Source: Leptolyngbya sp. BC1307
GTDB lineage: Bacteria > Cyanobacteriota > Cyanobacteriia > Phormidesmidales > Phormidesmidaceae
Length of the DNA: 64,000 nt
Assembly (NCBI RefSeq): GCF_002286735.1
Contig: NZ_NRTA01000013.1
Location: 1 to 64,000, forward strand
Direction of reading: 5' to 3'
Shown: positions 8,477 through 17,018 of the stretch, piece after piece
Layout: every line of letters begins with the position of its first letter
How positions within the stretch are numbered: the stretch's first letter is position 1
Notes under the pieces: model-generated
What the model saw: the letters and a program-made list of their open reading frames with translations, nothing else
Told to the model about the DNA's origin: nothing
Database searches by the model: none
Translations under genes and position numbers: made by a program

Positions 8477-9282
8477 ATAGCGGCCTTTAGCTGAGCGCAG
8501 AATTCACCCACTGCGGCCAGCCCTGCGGCAGGTGTACCATCAGCCAGTCGCTTAACAATCGCGCTGCCTACAATCACCCCGTCTGCGCCCCAGTCTTTTA
8601 GCTGCTTGGCCTGAGCTGGTTCGGACACACCAAAGCCTACGCCTATGGGCTTATCAGTTACGCTATGCAGATCGGCTAGCAGGCCTTCGACCCGACTAGC
8701 GATTTGCTGACGGACGCCGGTCACCCCCGTGACGCTGACCAGATAGACAAAGCCCTGAGAGCGTTCGGCGATCGCCCGTATCCGATCTTCCGGCGAAGTC
8801 GGTGCCACCAACAAAATCACATCAACGCCTACCGCTGCCGCTGGTTTGAGCAGGTTGTCCATTTCCTCCAGGGGCAGATCGGGCACCACCAAGCCTCGCA
8901 CCCCGGCTGCATAGATATCCTTCAAAAAAGTCTCAATGCCCCGATTGAGAATGGGGTTGTAGTAGGTAAATAAAATAATCGGTGCCGATAGCTTCGGGCT
9001 TACCTCCGCGACGAGTTTGAGCACCGCCGCCAAATTCACCCCGCGCTGCAAAGCCCGAGTCGCCGCTGCCTGAATGATTGGGCCATCGGCCAGCGGATCG
9101 GAGTAAGGCACCCCTAGCTCGATCATATCTGCGCCATTGCGATCTAGCACTTGCAAGGCTTCGGCTGTCGTCGCCAGATCCGGATCACCGGCTGTAATGA
9201 AGGGAATTAGAGCGCACTCATTGCGATCGCGCAGCTGATCAAACCGCTCTCTAACAGACACCATAAAAAAAGACCGGCCCAT
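8470..9282 (-). CDS. Tryptophan synthase alpha subunit
   Basis: Up to 270 residues. It catalyses cleavage of indole-3-glycerol phosphate to indole and glyceraldehyde 3-phosphate, the indole passing to TrpB. The TIM-barrel markers are clear: [17 protein letters not shown], the catalytic Glu and Asp in [15 protein letters not shown] (E55 and D66 from the first Met), VPDLPLEE, and the phosphate-binding GFGVSEPAQ and [10 protein letters not shown]. Homologues usually begin near MVSVRERF, which would give 9264. The upstream ATG at 9282 has a GGTGA sequence before it, while 9264 has none, so the start is uncertain. The C-terminus lies in a 13-bp tandem duplication. Confidence 0.95.
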   Translation of the reverse strand: MGRSFFMVSVRERFDQLRDRNECALIPFITAGDPDLATTAEALQVLDRNGADMIELGVPYSDPLADGPIIQAAATRALQRGVNLAAVLKLVAEVSPKLSAPIILFTYYNPILNRGIETFLKDIYAAGVRGLVVPDLPLEEMDNLLKPAAAVGVDVILLVAPTSPEDRIRAIAERSQGFVYLVSVTGVTGVRQQIASRVEGLLADLHSVTDKPIGVGFGVSEPAQAKQLKDWGADGVIVGSAIVKRLADGTPAAGLAAVGEFCAQLKAAIQ

Positions 9283-9372
9283 CTTTCACCGGCAGCCAAA
9301 GGACTGCGAGACGGCTATAGCGTCTCTAAAACTCTCTATAAATTTAAGCCACAGAGAAACCTGAGTCTACAG

Positions 9373-9717
9373 CTAAGCCTCTGCCGATTTCTCTAGCTGC
9401 TGCTCTAGTCGCTCTTGCTCTACCTCAGCCTGAAGCTGGGCGACCTCTTCTGGGCTCATTTCTGCCAGCCGCTTTTCTAGCACCGCTTCTTCGTAGTCTT
9501 GCAGCTGCTGGTAGTAAGTCATCTTTTTACCCAGCACCCGCGTTAGATAGGTCGCCGTCCAGCCCAGAAGCCCGCCAACAAAAACCACCTGGCTCCAAAT
9601 GCCCGCCGACAGGCCATCCATGCCAGCCCAAGAAAAAGCCAGATACAGCAGCCCGCCTGCCGCAAAAACGCCGATTCCAATTCCAATTACATCAATTCGC
9701 CGCATTTCTAAGCTCAC
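9373..9717 (-). CDS. DUF3007 family membrane protein
   Basis: A 114-residue cyanobacterial protein with two predicted membrane helices (about 10-30 and 37-60: IGIGIGVFAAGGLLYLAFSW and GIWSQVVFVGGLLGWTATYL). A charged coiled-coil tail follows, rich in Glu/Gln (about 65-114). The function is not known. It sits between ndhL and trpA, an arrangement I recall as common in cyanobacteria. That context suggests, but does not prove, a link to NDH-1 assembly. Met5 is an alternative start. Confidence 0.8.
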   Translation of the reverse strand: MSLEMRRIDVIGIGIGVFAAGGLLYLAFSWAGMDGLSAGIWSQVVFVGGLLGWTATYLTRVLGKKMTYYQQLQDYEEAVLEKRLAEMSPEEVAQLQAEVEQERLEQQLEKSAEA

Positions 9718-9755
9718 GCTGACTGGCTGGCTGTCTTATCTGCTGAGGCACAGCG

Positions 9756-9998
9756 CTAGCTGCTGATTTCACGGCGCTGAGGCCGAAAGTTTAGAAAGGG
9801 GCTGAGCAGTAAAATTCCTGGGAAGAAAACGAACACCAGCGCGTAGAGCAAAAGCCGCTCTATCGAACCGGCCCCATACCAGCGCTGCTTGAGGTAGAGC
9901 AGTAGCGCTCCCGGAATAACGAGTAGATATAGCCCGCCCAGTACCCCGTAGAGAGCTAAGGCAATAAGCGTAGGAGTTTCAAGCGCAGGAAATGTCAT
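9756..9998 (-). CDS. NAD(P)H-quinone oxidoreductase subunit L
   Basis: An 80-residue thylakoid membrane protein with two helices (about 10-33 and 47-66) and a short basic C-terminus. The [29 protein letters not shown] region and the [12 protein letters not shown] block identify NdhL, an oxygenic-photosynthesis-specific subunit of the NDH-1 complex. That complex serves respiration, cyclic electron flow and inorganic-carbon uptake. It is first in a minus-strand run with the DUF3007 gene and trpA. Confidence 0.9.
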   Translation of the reverse strand: MTFPALETPTLIALALYGVLGGLYLLVIPGALLLYLKQRWYGAGSIERLLLYALVFVFFPGILLLSPFLNFRPQRREISS

Positions 9999-10232
9999 CT
10001 TTAATGCGGGTTAGGGCAAAGCGTATGGAGCCAGCTTCGAATACATAGACCTATATTAGACCCCGAGCGGCCATTGCAGCGCATCTCTAATCTGAAGTAG
10101 CTTTTTACGTGTTCAGATGAGCTGGCATTCGCCCGATTTGCCAAAAGATTGGTTGCATCCAGACCCGCTTGGTGGTGCAATAGATATCTGTGAACTTAGC
10201 TGTACCTGATTGCGGTCAATTTCACTGACTAA

Positions 10233-10575
10233 GGGGGCGTGGCGGAATGGTAGACGCTGCGGACTTAGAAAATCTGGGCCTTGATGGAGAAATCTATCAA
10301 GTGGAAGCTCTCAAATTCAGGGAAACCTAAGCTGCTAACCCGTCAGTCGGGCGATCAGTAGGGCAATCCTGAGCCAAGCCAACGGAGAAATCTGACGGAA
10401 GGTGCAGAGACTCGACGGGAGCTACCCTAACGTTTAGCCGAGGGTAAAGGGAGAGTCCAATTCTCAAAACTGCTGGGCCACTCAGGTGGCAACCTGGCAG
10501 CAGCAGCGAAAGCTGCGGGAGAATGAAAATCCGTTGACTGTAAAAGTCGTGAGGGTTCAAGTCCCTCCGCCCCCA
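10233..10575 (+). tRNA. tRNA-Leu (UAA) interrupted by a group I intron
   Basis: A perfect 7-bp acceptor stem, GGGGGCG (10233-10239) with CGCCCCC (10568-10574), plus discriminator A10575. The T-arm reads GGTTCAAGTCC, and a long variable arm fits a class II leucine tRNA. Exon 1 is 10233-10266 and exon 2 is 10526-10575. The intron follows the first U of the anticodon, the position conserved in cyanobacteria and plastids. The 3' CCA is not encoded. Confidence 0.95.
10267..10525 (+). ncRNA. Self-splicing group I intron of trnL-UAA
   Basis: A 259-nt subgroup IC3-type intron. The conserved core is visible: the P/Q element AATCCTGAGCCAAGCC, the R element GGTGCAGAGACTCGACGGG with the G-binding site, and the S element near GGGTAAAGGGAGAGTCC. 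The intron ends in G10525, as group I introns do. The internal guide GGGCC pairs with exon-1 CUU through two G-U wobbles at the splice site, by my reading. No homing endonuclease is encoded. By family knowledge it splices without protein help. The boundaries were set by likeness to the Anabaena intron. Confidence 0.9.
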
Positions 10576-10681
10576 TCTCTACTGTTTATCCGAATTTATT
10601 TATCCGGATTCTTAGTGTCGCTTTGACAATACAGCTTTCAGCTTTGATACCGGGCAGTCTAGAGATCATCTAAACTGCCGT

Positions 10682-12079
10682 ATGTATATTGCAATGGTTG
10701 TAGACAGGAGGTTTCGTGATTCAGAATCTGAACGAGGCGATCGCTTAGAGTCGTCAGTGGAGCCGCTCGGCAGGCCGATGGCACTGCATGCAGCTCAGCA
10801 GCAGATCTACAGCGACCTGCTAGCGATGGTCAAAAGCCGAACGCCAGTTGAAGCGCTCGCCGAATTTGAGGCGCTATTTTTTAGCCCGGGTCAAATGCCC
10901 GAGCGCGACCTGTCGCCCGCTCTACACCAAATTTTACTGGCAGGCGACCAAGCAGAGTTTTGCAACACTCTCAAGCGTGCCTGCTACATCCTGATCAACA
11001 ATTGGGATCTCGCCCGGCAAGGGCACATGATTCAGGCGCTGCTATCGCTTTTTCAGCAGCACACCCTGTCTGGGTACAGTGCCATCCCTGGCCTGCAGCG
11101 GCTCCATCAGTGGCTAGGCGACTTTATCGCTAGCCTTGACTTTGAAGCGCTTAAGCTATTTGCTCACCAGCGGATCGGCCCTACTCAACCCGGTGGCTGG
11201 AGCGATCGCTACGTCGCCTACCATCTGGTCACGCAGTACATTGACAAAAAAAACTCACCCGAGCAGCGCGCCGCTGCCCGCACGCTATCAAAGCGGCTCA
11301 AAACCCAGTTTAGATACGACCTGGCTATGTATACGGCTTTTGAGCAGCAGCCTTCCCGGCTGGGCAACCGATATTCTAACCCCACCGTCCTAGGAGATAG
11401 CGTGCTCAGGTTGGTCAAGACTATTCTGCTGCGCCAGGGACGATTTAGCCATCGCCACGTTGCCCGCCTCTTTTTGCAGCAAACCGACAATACTCCCTAC
11501 GCTAGCTACAAGGCGAACCTGGTTGACTATCTCTGTTTTGCCATTAGCCAGTCAGAATTTGTTAACGCAGTCGAAAAGCACCTCAGCGAAAAGCTGCGCC
11601 GGCTCTACGCCAAGCATGATGATCGCGTCATTAATTCGTCTTTAACGCTGAGAACCTGTAACCGCATCATCGACGCTTTGACTACTGAAGATGAGTCTGC
11701 GCCCTCGAATCTGTTTGTGCTGCTGCTAGCTCAGGGTAACTCGATGAATATTGCCGTGCTGCTGCTGAAAATTTTATTGATTTCACCCAAGTCTCAGCTC
11801 TACTTAGAAGCTCGCCTGGCCAATCTGGTTGACTATTATAAGCAGTTTATGGAAGTGGAGTGCCGAAGCGTCATTCAGTTTTTAGAAATTTGCGCGGTTA
11901 CTTTCGCTATCTACAACCAAAGCGTGGAATACAACCTGGTCAAATTGACAGACGCACCGGTTGATCTCGACGCAGACCTGGAAGAGTTCCGCATTTTTTC
12001 GCGGATTGTCAAAGCTGCTCAGAAACGCGCTCAAGATAGCTGGAAACCCAAAAGCCAGCCCAATAAAGTGAGTGATTAG
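10682..12079 (+). CDS. Conserved cyanobacterial protein, unknown function
   Basis: Up to 465 residues, soluble and largely helical, with no motif I recognise. Segments such as RACYILINNWDL and RYSNPTVLGDSVLRLVK have the look of conserved repeats-type helices. The start is unclear. ATG 10682 has no good ribosome binding site, and ATG 10778 (MALHAAQQQ) is plausible. An AGGAGG at 10706-10711 precedes a GTG at 10716 in a different frame that stops after ten codons, at a GCGATCGC site. A frameshift near the N-terminus is therefore possible. The gene converges on larC with 24 nt between the stops. Confidence 0.75.
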   Translation: MYIAMVVDRRFRDSESERGDRLESSVEPLGRPMALHAAQQQIYSDLLAMVKSRTPVEALAEFEALFFSPGQMPERDLSPALHQILLAGDQAEFCNTLKRACYILINNWDLARQGHMIQALLSLFQQHTLSGYSAIPGLQRLHQWLGDFIASLDFEALKLFAHQRIGPTQPGGWSDRYVAYHLVTQYIDKKNSPEQRAAARTLSKRLKTQFRYDLAMYTAFEQQPSRLGNRYSNPTVLGDSVLRLVKTILLRQGRFSHRHVARLFLQQTDNTPYASYKANLVDYLCFAISQSEFVNAVEKHLSEKLRRLYAKHDDRVINSSLTLRTCNRIIDALTTEDESAPSNLFVLLLAQGNSMNIAVLLLKILLISPKSQLYLEARLANLVDYYKQFMEVECRSVIQFLEICAVTFAIYNQSVEYNLVKLTDAPVDLDADLEEFRIFSRIVKAAQKRAQDSWKPKSQPNKVSD

Positions 12080-12103
12080 ATCGGTGGGGTTATCTCGCTG
12101 ACG

Positions 12104-13582
12104 CTACTGCACTGATCCAAGACTGTTTTCCCCGACGCTTTGCCCGTTGCGCTGCCAATGAGCCGCTGCTACCATCGCTGCCTGATGCACCTGTCGCCAG
12201 GGGATGTTGTGCGATCGCGCCAATTCAGCGCAGTCTTCATACTCAGGATGAAGGTTGAGCACGGCTCCGCCTGGCTGAGCCCTAGCCACCTTAATCGGCA
12301 CCTGACCGTAGGTTGTCGTGACTGTGACCATCTCCCGCGCTAGCACAGTGCGCCTTTGCTGCGTCTGGCGAATGCCTAAAGTCGTCGTCTCTCGAAAGAG
12401 CATTGATTCACAGGCGCTGGCAGCAGCAGGCGGGCACAATGCCGTCAGTAGCGTGCCTAAGCGGTTTTTTTTCATGGCCACTGCCTGGCTAAACACATCG
12501 ACAGCGCCTACGGCAAACAGTCGGTCAAAGAGGTAGCCAATGGCTTGAGGCGAGCAGTCGTCTAGCTGTGTCTGCAGTTCAATAATGGGTTCTGTCTCAG
12601 GGGCTTCTGTCTCAGGAGCTTCTGTCTCAGGGGCTTCTGTCTCGGGGGCTTCTGCCGATAGCGAGCGGATCGTTGAGGATTTGTCTAAACGCTGCCGAGC
12701 TGAACGCTGCTGAACGCCTGCAGGCAGCGTTTCTACCGCACTAGCTTCTACAGTGCCAATCCAGAGACGCAGAATATTGGGCAGCGGCAGATCGCGACCG
12801 CCAGCGCCCAGACCGATTTTTTGCAGCGTAAAGCGAGGGGGCGGGCCAAATGACGCCGACAGGGTGGCGGCGATCGCACAGCCTGTCGGCGTCACCAACT
12901 CCCGGTCAATGCCATTGCTGTATACCGGCATCTGCGCGCTGGCCATCATCTTCAGCACTGCTGGCACCGGCACTGGCAGCAGGCCATGGTCACAGCGCAC
13001 CTGGCCGCCCCCCGTGGGCAGCGGCGAGCATATTAGCTGGTCTATCTGTAGCCAGTCCAGCCCTAAGCAAGTCCCGACAATATCGACAATGGCATCCGTT
13101 GCGCCGACCTCGTGAAAATGCACTTGCTCAGGCGCAATGCCATGCACAGCGGCTTCTGCCTCCGCCAACCGCCGGAACACTGCCAGGCTCCAGGTGGTCA
13201 CCCGCTCAGGCAAATCCGCCCGCTGAATCAGCGCTTCAATCTCGGGCAACCGGCGTCCGCTGTGGTGCTTGGGGCTATGCGTATGTTCGTTGTGAGTATG
13301 TCCATCGTGGTGGTGCTGGTCGCCGTGATGCCGGTGGTGGTGATGGTTGAGGCGATCGCTGCCGCCATCACCATTAGCCTCCAATAGATCCACATAGACT
13401 TTGGTCGCTGCCTGCTGATTGCGCAACACCGATTCGCTCCGCAGGCGAAACTCATCTTGTAACCCGAGCTGGGCCAGCTGACTTTCTAAATAAGAGAGCG
13501 GCACACCCGCGTGAACCAACGCCCCCAGGCACATATCACCCGCAATTCCGGTCGGACACTCTAGGTAGGCTAACGTTTTCAT
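12104..13582 (-). CDS. Nickel-pincer cofactor biosynthesis protein LarC
   Basis: A 492-residue LarC/DUF111 protein. In the known pathway LarC uses CTP to insert nickel into the dithiolated pyridinium made by LarB and LarE, giving the cofactor of lactate racemase and related enzymes. It opens with the family signature ECPTGIAGDMCLGAL and has FHEVGATDAIVDIVG, DCSPQAIGYLFDRLF and a C-terminal YEDC. A His-rich loop (about residues 78-107) could store or chelate nickel. A hinge made of APETE repeats comes from four 15-bp DNA units. larB and larE are not in the window. Start 13582 is chosen over 13588 by comparison with the family (MKTL). Confidence 0.9.
   Translation of the reverse strand: MKTLAYLECPTGIAGDMCLGALVHAGVPLSYLESQLAQLGLQDEFRLRSESVLRNQQAATKVYVDLLEANGDGGSDRLNHHHHRHHGDQHHHDGHTHNEHTHSPKHHSGRRLPEIEALIQRADLPERVTTWSLAVFRRLAEAEAAVHGIAPEQVHFHEVGATDAIVDIVGTCLGLDWLQIDQLICSPLPTGGGQVRCDHGLLPVPVPAVLKMMASAQMPVYSNGIDRELVTPTGCAIAATLSASFGPPPRFTLQKIGLGAGGRDLPLPNILRLWIGTVEASAVETLPAGVQQRSARQRLDKSSTIRSLSAEAPETEAPETEAPETEAPETEPIIELQTQLDDCSPQAIGYLFDRLFAVGAVDVFSQAVAMKKNRLGTLLTALCPPAAASACESMLFRETTTLGIRQTQQRRTVLAREMVTVTTTYGQVPIKVARAQPGGAVLNLHPEYEDCAELARSHNIPWRQVHQAAMVAAAHWQRNGQSVGENSLGSVQ
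12590..12649. repeat. Four 15-bp tandem repeats inside larC
   Basis: The unit TTCTGTCTCAGGGGC recurs four times (12590, 12605, 12620, 12635) with one or two base changes, then a partial unit. On the minus strand it encodes a run of ETEAP pentapeptides in the linker between the two LarC domains. The length is a multiple of three, so the frame is kept. Slippage probably makes the copy number variable. Confidence 0.9.
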
Positions 13583-13708
13583 AAGCATAGGTTCACAGGT
13601 GCAAAAACCTTGTCAAAGGCAGGAGAAAATACGGTGACGCTGACCTAACGGCAGATCTCATTCTTTATTCCTAGCTGATACTTTTTACCAGATACCCCCG
13701 CTACAGCC

Positions 13709-14362
13709 ATGGCCACCGTTTATAAAATTCATCCTCAGACCCCTCAACCCCGTAAGATTGCTGCGGTACGCGACGCCCTGAGGCAAGGGGCAGTCATGCT
13801 GTATCCCACCGATACCGTCTACGCCATCGGCTGCGATCTCAATGCCAAGAACGCCCTGAAGCGGGTTCGCCAGCTCAAGCAACTCTCTAACGATAAGCCC
13901 CTCACTTTTCTCTGCTCCTCGCTATCAAATGTAGCTAGCTACGCTAACGTCAGCGATCCGGCCTACCGCATCATGAAGCACCTCATCCCTGGCCCCTATA
14001 CCTTTTTACTGCCCGCTACCAAGTCAGTCCCCCGGCTGGTGATGAACCCCAAGCGCCGCACCACCGGCATTCGAGTACCTAAAAGCCCCTTGTGTTTAGC
14101 CCTGATCGAAGCGCTGGACAATCCGGTTATCTCCACCTCTGCTTTATCTATTATTCGCAATTCTCCAGAAGATGACACAGAAGCTTTATCAAAGGCCGAT
14201 CTGTTTGACCGGATGGAAAAGCAAGTAGACGTAATTCTAGATAGCGGTTCTGAACTCAGATATCAGGTGTCCACAATTTTAGACCTGACGGGCGACTCTC
14301 CCCAGATAGCTCGTCAGGGGCTGGGCTGGCAAGAGGCCATCACCTGGGGCGCGCAGCTGTAG
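13709..14362 (+). CDS. YciO-type Sua5/YrdC domain protein
   Basis: A 217-residue single-domain member of the Sua5/YrdC/YciO family. Motifs are YPTDTVYAIGCD near residue 30, the nucleotide/threonine-binding region KPLTFLCSSLS, PGPYTFLLPATKSVPR, and TTGIRVPKSP followed by STSAL. The family makes threonylcarbamoyl-AMP for t6A37 tRNA modification. The spacing and PKRRTTGIRVP sequence match the YciO branch, whose physiological role is less certain. It lacks the C-terminal SUA5 domain. It starts 127 nt from the divergent larC. Confidence 0.85.
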   Translation: MATVYKIHPQTPQPRKIAAVRDALRQGAVMLYPTDTVYAIGCDLNAKNALKRVRQLKQLSNDKPLTFLCSSLSNVASYANVSDPAYRIMKHLIPGPYTFLLPATKSVPRLVMNPKRRTTGIRVPKSPLCLALIEALDNPVISTSALSIIRNSPEDDTEALSKADLFDRMEKQVDVILDSGSELRYQVSTILDLTGDSPQIARQGLGWQEAITWGAQL

Positions 14363-14736
14363 CGGCTCTGCGCCTGAACCCTGAATAACTTCGTCACTCC
14401 AAAACAAGTAGCCCAAGAAAGCAGCCTGAACTAGGGGACGCTATAGACCCTTATGGCAACTGTCATATCAGGCTAATCGGCTTCTCTCCTGCACCTGACT
14501 GTGCTTTAGAACGCTAGATCCTTTACACAGCAAAGCACTCAGGTTTATCTATGCAAATCCCATCAAGAATCTTTAATGTATGTGACAGTCGCTATGTGAC
14601 AGTTGCTTGCATGACTGCCACAGCAGCTTCTAAGAATCAGATTCGTATTCTCTAAAGTGAAAACGTCGAACCCGGCAAGCGCGTCTGTTCTATAGCTGCT
14701 TATTCCCGTCTGACTTGTGCGTTACCGAAGAGAATT
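14363..14736. other. Intergenic leader region of hetZ
   Basis: A 374-bp gap before the hetZ homologue. It has no coding frame of note. It contains two 11-bp direct repeats at 14579-14603 and related ACTGTCATA sequence near 14460. It is the likely hetZ promoter and leader. Confidence 0.5.
14579..14603 (+). promoter_or_regulatory. Direct repeat TATGTGACAGT, candidate operator
   Basis: TATGTGACAGT occurs at 14579-14589 and again at 14593-14603, a 14-bp period, about 140 nt before the hetZ ATG. TGTGA is a CRP-type half-site, but the copies are direct and not inverted, so a different factor is as likely. No consensus -10 was assigned with confidence. Confidence 0.35.
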
Positions 14737-16167
14737 ATGGATCCATCTACTATGCTTAATCCGCTTTCCAACGACCGCCCCGACTGCCACCAGTCCAAAG
14801 TTACTTTTTATACTACCGATACCCAACAGACTCATCCGGATAAACCAAAGAAAACGCTCAGCCGTCACCAGGGTCAGTCAAAGGTTGGCGCCCAGGTACC
14901 TGCAAAAGCCCTGCATCCCAAACCAACGGGAGATTCTCCTGCAAATCAAGAGGTGATCGACAGCAGTATGCCTGCTCTAGCCAATGGTGATGAGCAAACG
15001 CTCTGCCCGGTCGATCAAAAGCTGATTGATGTTCTAACCGCCGAGATCAACGCTGAAATTTCGACCAGTGCAAAGGTTGTTAACGCAGTAGCCACTCGCC
15101 TGGCTATTGAGGTTACGCGCATCTGTCGCAAGAGCACCCGCATTCAGGCCTCTGGTGAAGTGAATGCCTGGCAGAGATCGCTGGCTCAAAACCGCATTAA
15201 AAAATACCTTGACTACTACCTGCTGGGCTCTCGTCAGGGCCGGGTGGAACTGCATAGTCGTCTTAGTGCGATCGCCTATCGTTACATCGCCCCTGCGAGG
15301 ACTCAGCTAGGGTTTCAAGGGCGCTGCACGCTGCTAGAAGACTTTTTGCAAGGCTTCTATATCGAGGTGCTCAAGGCGTTTCGTCGCGAAAACCATCTGC
15401 CGGCAGACTATACGCCGCGCACGCGCCTAGAGCTGTCAGAGTACATGGCCTTCAGCGAGCACTACGCCAAGCGGCGCATCTCACTGCCGGGCTGTTACAA
15501 CCAGCAGCTAGTCGTTTTACGAGCGCAGGCGTTTGCCCGCAGGCTGCCGGCTGAGACTTCGGTCGATATAGAAATGGCCGTGGATTCGCCCAAAGGTGAC
15601 GATGCCGATGGCTTCTTCCGTTCGCCCGCAATTCAGCAGATTCGCGAGCGGATGGTGGCCGATACGACGGACCCGTCTGAATCGGTACTGCGCGATCGCA
15701 TCATCCGCGAGCTGATCAAATACCTCCAGGAACAAGATCAGCAGGCATGCGTTGACTACCTCACCTTGCGGTTGCAGGACATGGCCGCTTCGGAGATCGA
15801 CGAAGTCTTAGGGCTGACCGCCCGGCAGCGAGATTACTTGCAGCAGCGCTTTAAGTATCACGTCGAAAAGTTTGCTCAGTTTCATAGCTGGGAGCTGGTG
15901 CATCAGTGGCTAGGCGCTGACCTGGATAGAAACTTTGGCCTTGCTCCCCGCGAGTGGCAGATATTTCTAAACCAGCTCACTGCCGAGCAGGCTCAGCTGC
16001 TAGATCTTAAGCAGCAGCAGGCGCAAGACCCTGACAATGGGCCTTCTGATACGGCGATCGCCCAGCAGCTCAAATGGACCCCCAAGCGAGTAGAGCGTCG
16101 CTGGGGTCAGCTGATCAGCCTCGCCTGGAAAGTGCGCAATCAGCACCATCAGATCGCTCAAGCATGA
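14737..16167 (+). CDS. HetZ-like transcriptional regulator
   Basis: A 476-residue homologue of HetZ, a cyanobacterial DNA-binding regulator required early in heterocyst differentiation in Anabaena. It also occurs in filamentous strains that form none. About 95 N-terminal residues are low-complexity and divergent. The conserved part begins near IDVLTAEINAEIS and includes RKSTRIQASGEV, the block GRVELHSRLSAIAYRYIAP, TLLEDFLQGFYIE, EYMAFSEHYAKRRI, and VDYLTLRLQDMAASEIDEVL followed by the helix-turn-helix region LTARQRDYLQQRFKYH. The identification rests on remembered HetZ sequence. No patU or hetR gene is in the window. Confidence 0.82.
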   Translation: MDPSTMLNPLSNDRPDCHQSKVTFYTTDTQQTHPDKPKKTLSRHQGQSKVGAQVPAKALHPKPTGDSPANQEVIDSSMPALANGDEQTLCPVDQKLIDVLTAEINAEISTSAKVVNAVATRLAIEVTRICRKSTRIQASGEVNAWQRSLAQNRIKKYLDYYLLGSRQGRVELHSRLSAIAYRYIAPARTQLGFQGRCTLLEDFLQGFYIEVLKAFRRENHLPADYTPRTRLELSEYMAFSEHYAKRRISLPGCYNQQLVVLRAQAFARRLPAETSVDIEMAVDSPKGDDADGFFRSPAIQQIRERMVADTTDPSESVLRDRIIRELIKYLQEQDQQACVDYLTLRLQDMAASEIDEVLGLTARQRDYLQQRFKYHVEKFAQFHSWELVHQWLGADLDRNFGLAPREWQIFLNQLTAEQAQLLDLKQQQAQDPDNGPSDTAIAQQLKWTPKRVERRWGQLISLAWKVRNQHHQIAQA

Positions 16168-16181
16168 GCCAGCAAATGCAA

Positions 16182-16218
16182 AAGCCTTTCCCACTATCTT
16201 CTACAGCGGGAAAGGCTT
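16182..16218. terminator. Hairpin between convergent hetZ and response regulator
   Basis: AAGCCTTTCCC (16182-16192) pairs with GGGAAAGGCTT (16208-16218), an 11-bp perfect stem with a 15-nt loop. It starts 15 nt after the hetZ stop and lies between convergent genes. No clear T-tract follows on either strand, so it may be a weak bidirectional terminator or RNA-stabilising stem. Confidence 0.55.
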
Positions 16219-16262
16219 CTGTGTAGCCAGTATTCGAGGTTTGCTTTAGCTGTGTAGTTTGG

Positions 16263-16290
16263 GCCGTATAGTCTGAGCCGTATAGTCTGC
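16263..16290. repeat. 14-bp tandem duplication
   Basis: GCCGTATAGTCTGA at 16263-16276 is followed directly by GCCGTATAGTCTGC at 16277-16290. It lies 15 nt past the stop codon of the minus-strand response regulator. Confidence 0.8.
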
Positions 16291-16304
16291 TTTGATCTGC
16301 CGCT

Positions 16305-17018
16305 TTACTGCGCCACAACCTCGGCCTCGGCAGGTGGCTCAAACTTATACCCAACGCCACGCACCGTCTGAATTAGCGTGGGTTGAGTCGTGTCAATTTC
16401 AATCTTCTTTCTAATCTGACCAATGTGGACATCCACTACTCGCTGGTCACCCACATATTCATAGTCCCACACCTTTTGGATCAGCTCTGAGCGCCGCCAT
16501 ACCCGGCCCGGATGCCCTGCCAAAAAGTGCAGCAGATCAAACTCCAGCGCTGTTAGCGGTACGATGTCGCCTGCTAGCGTCACTTCCCGGCGAATAGGGT
16601 CAATCGCCAGCTTGCTGAAGGTCAAGCACTGCTGCTCAGCTACCGTTACCGGGCGCTGGCGCTTTAAGATAGCGCCCAGTCTCACTTCCAGCTCGCCCAG
16701 GCTAAAAGGCTTAGTAATATAGTCATCTGCGCCCGTATTGAAGCCGCGAATCTTATCGGCCTCATCGGTACGGCTAGTCAGCATCAATACAAATACGCCG
16801 GTTCGTGACTGCATCTCTTTACAGAGGTCGTAGCCATTCGCATCCGGCAAGTTGACATCTAAAATAACCAGGTCGGGGTTGAACTGCTCAAACATTGCGA
16901 GCGCGCTTTTGCCATCCTCAGCCGATTCCATCTGGTAGTCTTGCTTCGCTAAAAAGCGGTGGATCAGGTTACGGATGGCGGGTTCGTCGTCAACTACAAG
17001 GATCTTGGCATCGGCCAT
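16305..17018 (-). CDS. OmpR/PhoB-type response regulator
   Basis: A 237-residue response regulator. The receiver domain (1-120) has VVDDE, phospho-acceptor Asp in LVILDVNLPDANG, MLTSR and DDYITKPFSLGELE. The winged-helix output domain (about 140-230) contains LTALEFDLLHFLAGHPGRVW, VWDYEYVGDQRVVDVHIGQIRKKIE and TVRGVGYKF. It is neither RpaA nor RpaB by the receiver sequence. It may belong with the sll1330 (Rre37) type of cyanobacterial regulators, of which I am unsure. No kinase is adjacent. It is convergent with hetZ and has a long 5' region (about 560 nt) shared with the CPP1-like gene. Confidence 0.87.
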   Translation of the reverse strand: MADAKILVVDDEPAIRNLIHRFLAKQDYQMESAEDGKSALAMFEQFNPDLVILDVNLPDANGYDLCKEMQSRTGVFVLMLTSRTDEADKIRGFNTGADDYITKPFSLGELEVRLGAILKRQRPVTVAEQQCLTFSKLAIDPIRREVTLAGDIVPLTALEFDLLHFLAGHPGRVWRRSELIQKVWDYEYVGDQRVVDVHIGQIRKKIEIDTTQPTLIQTVRGVGYKFEPPAEAEVVAQ

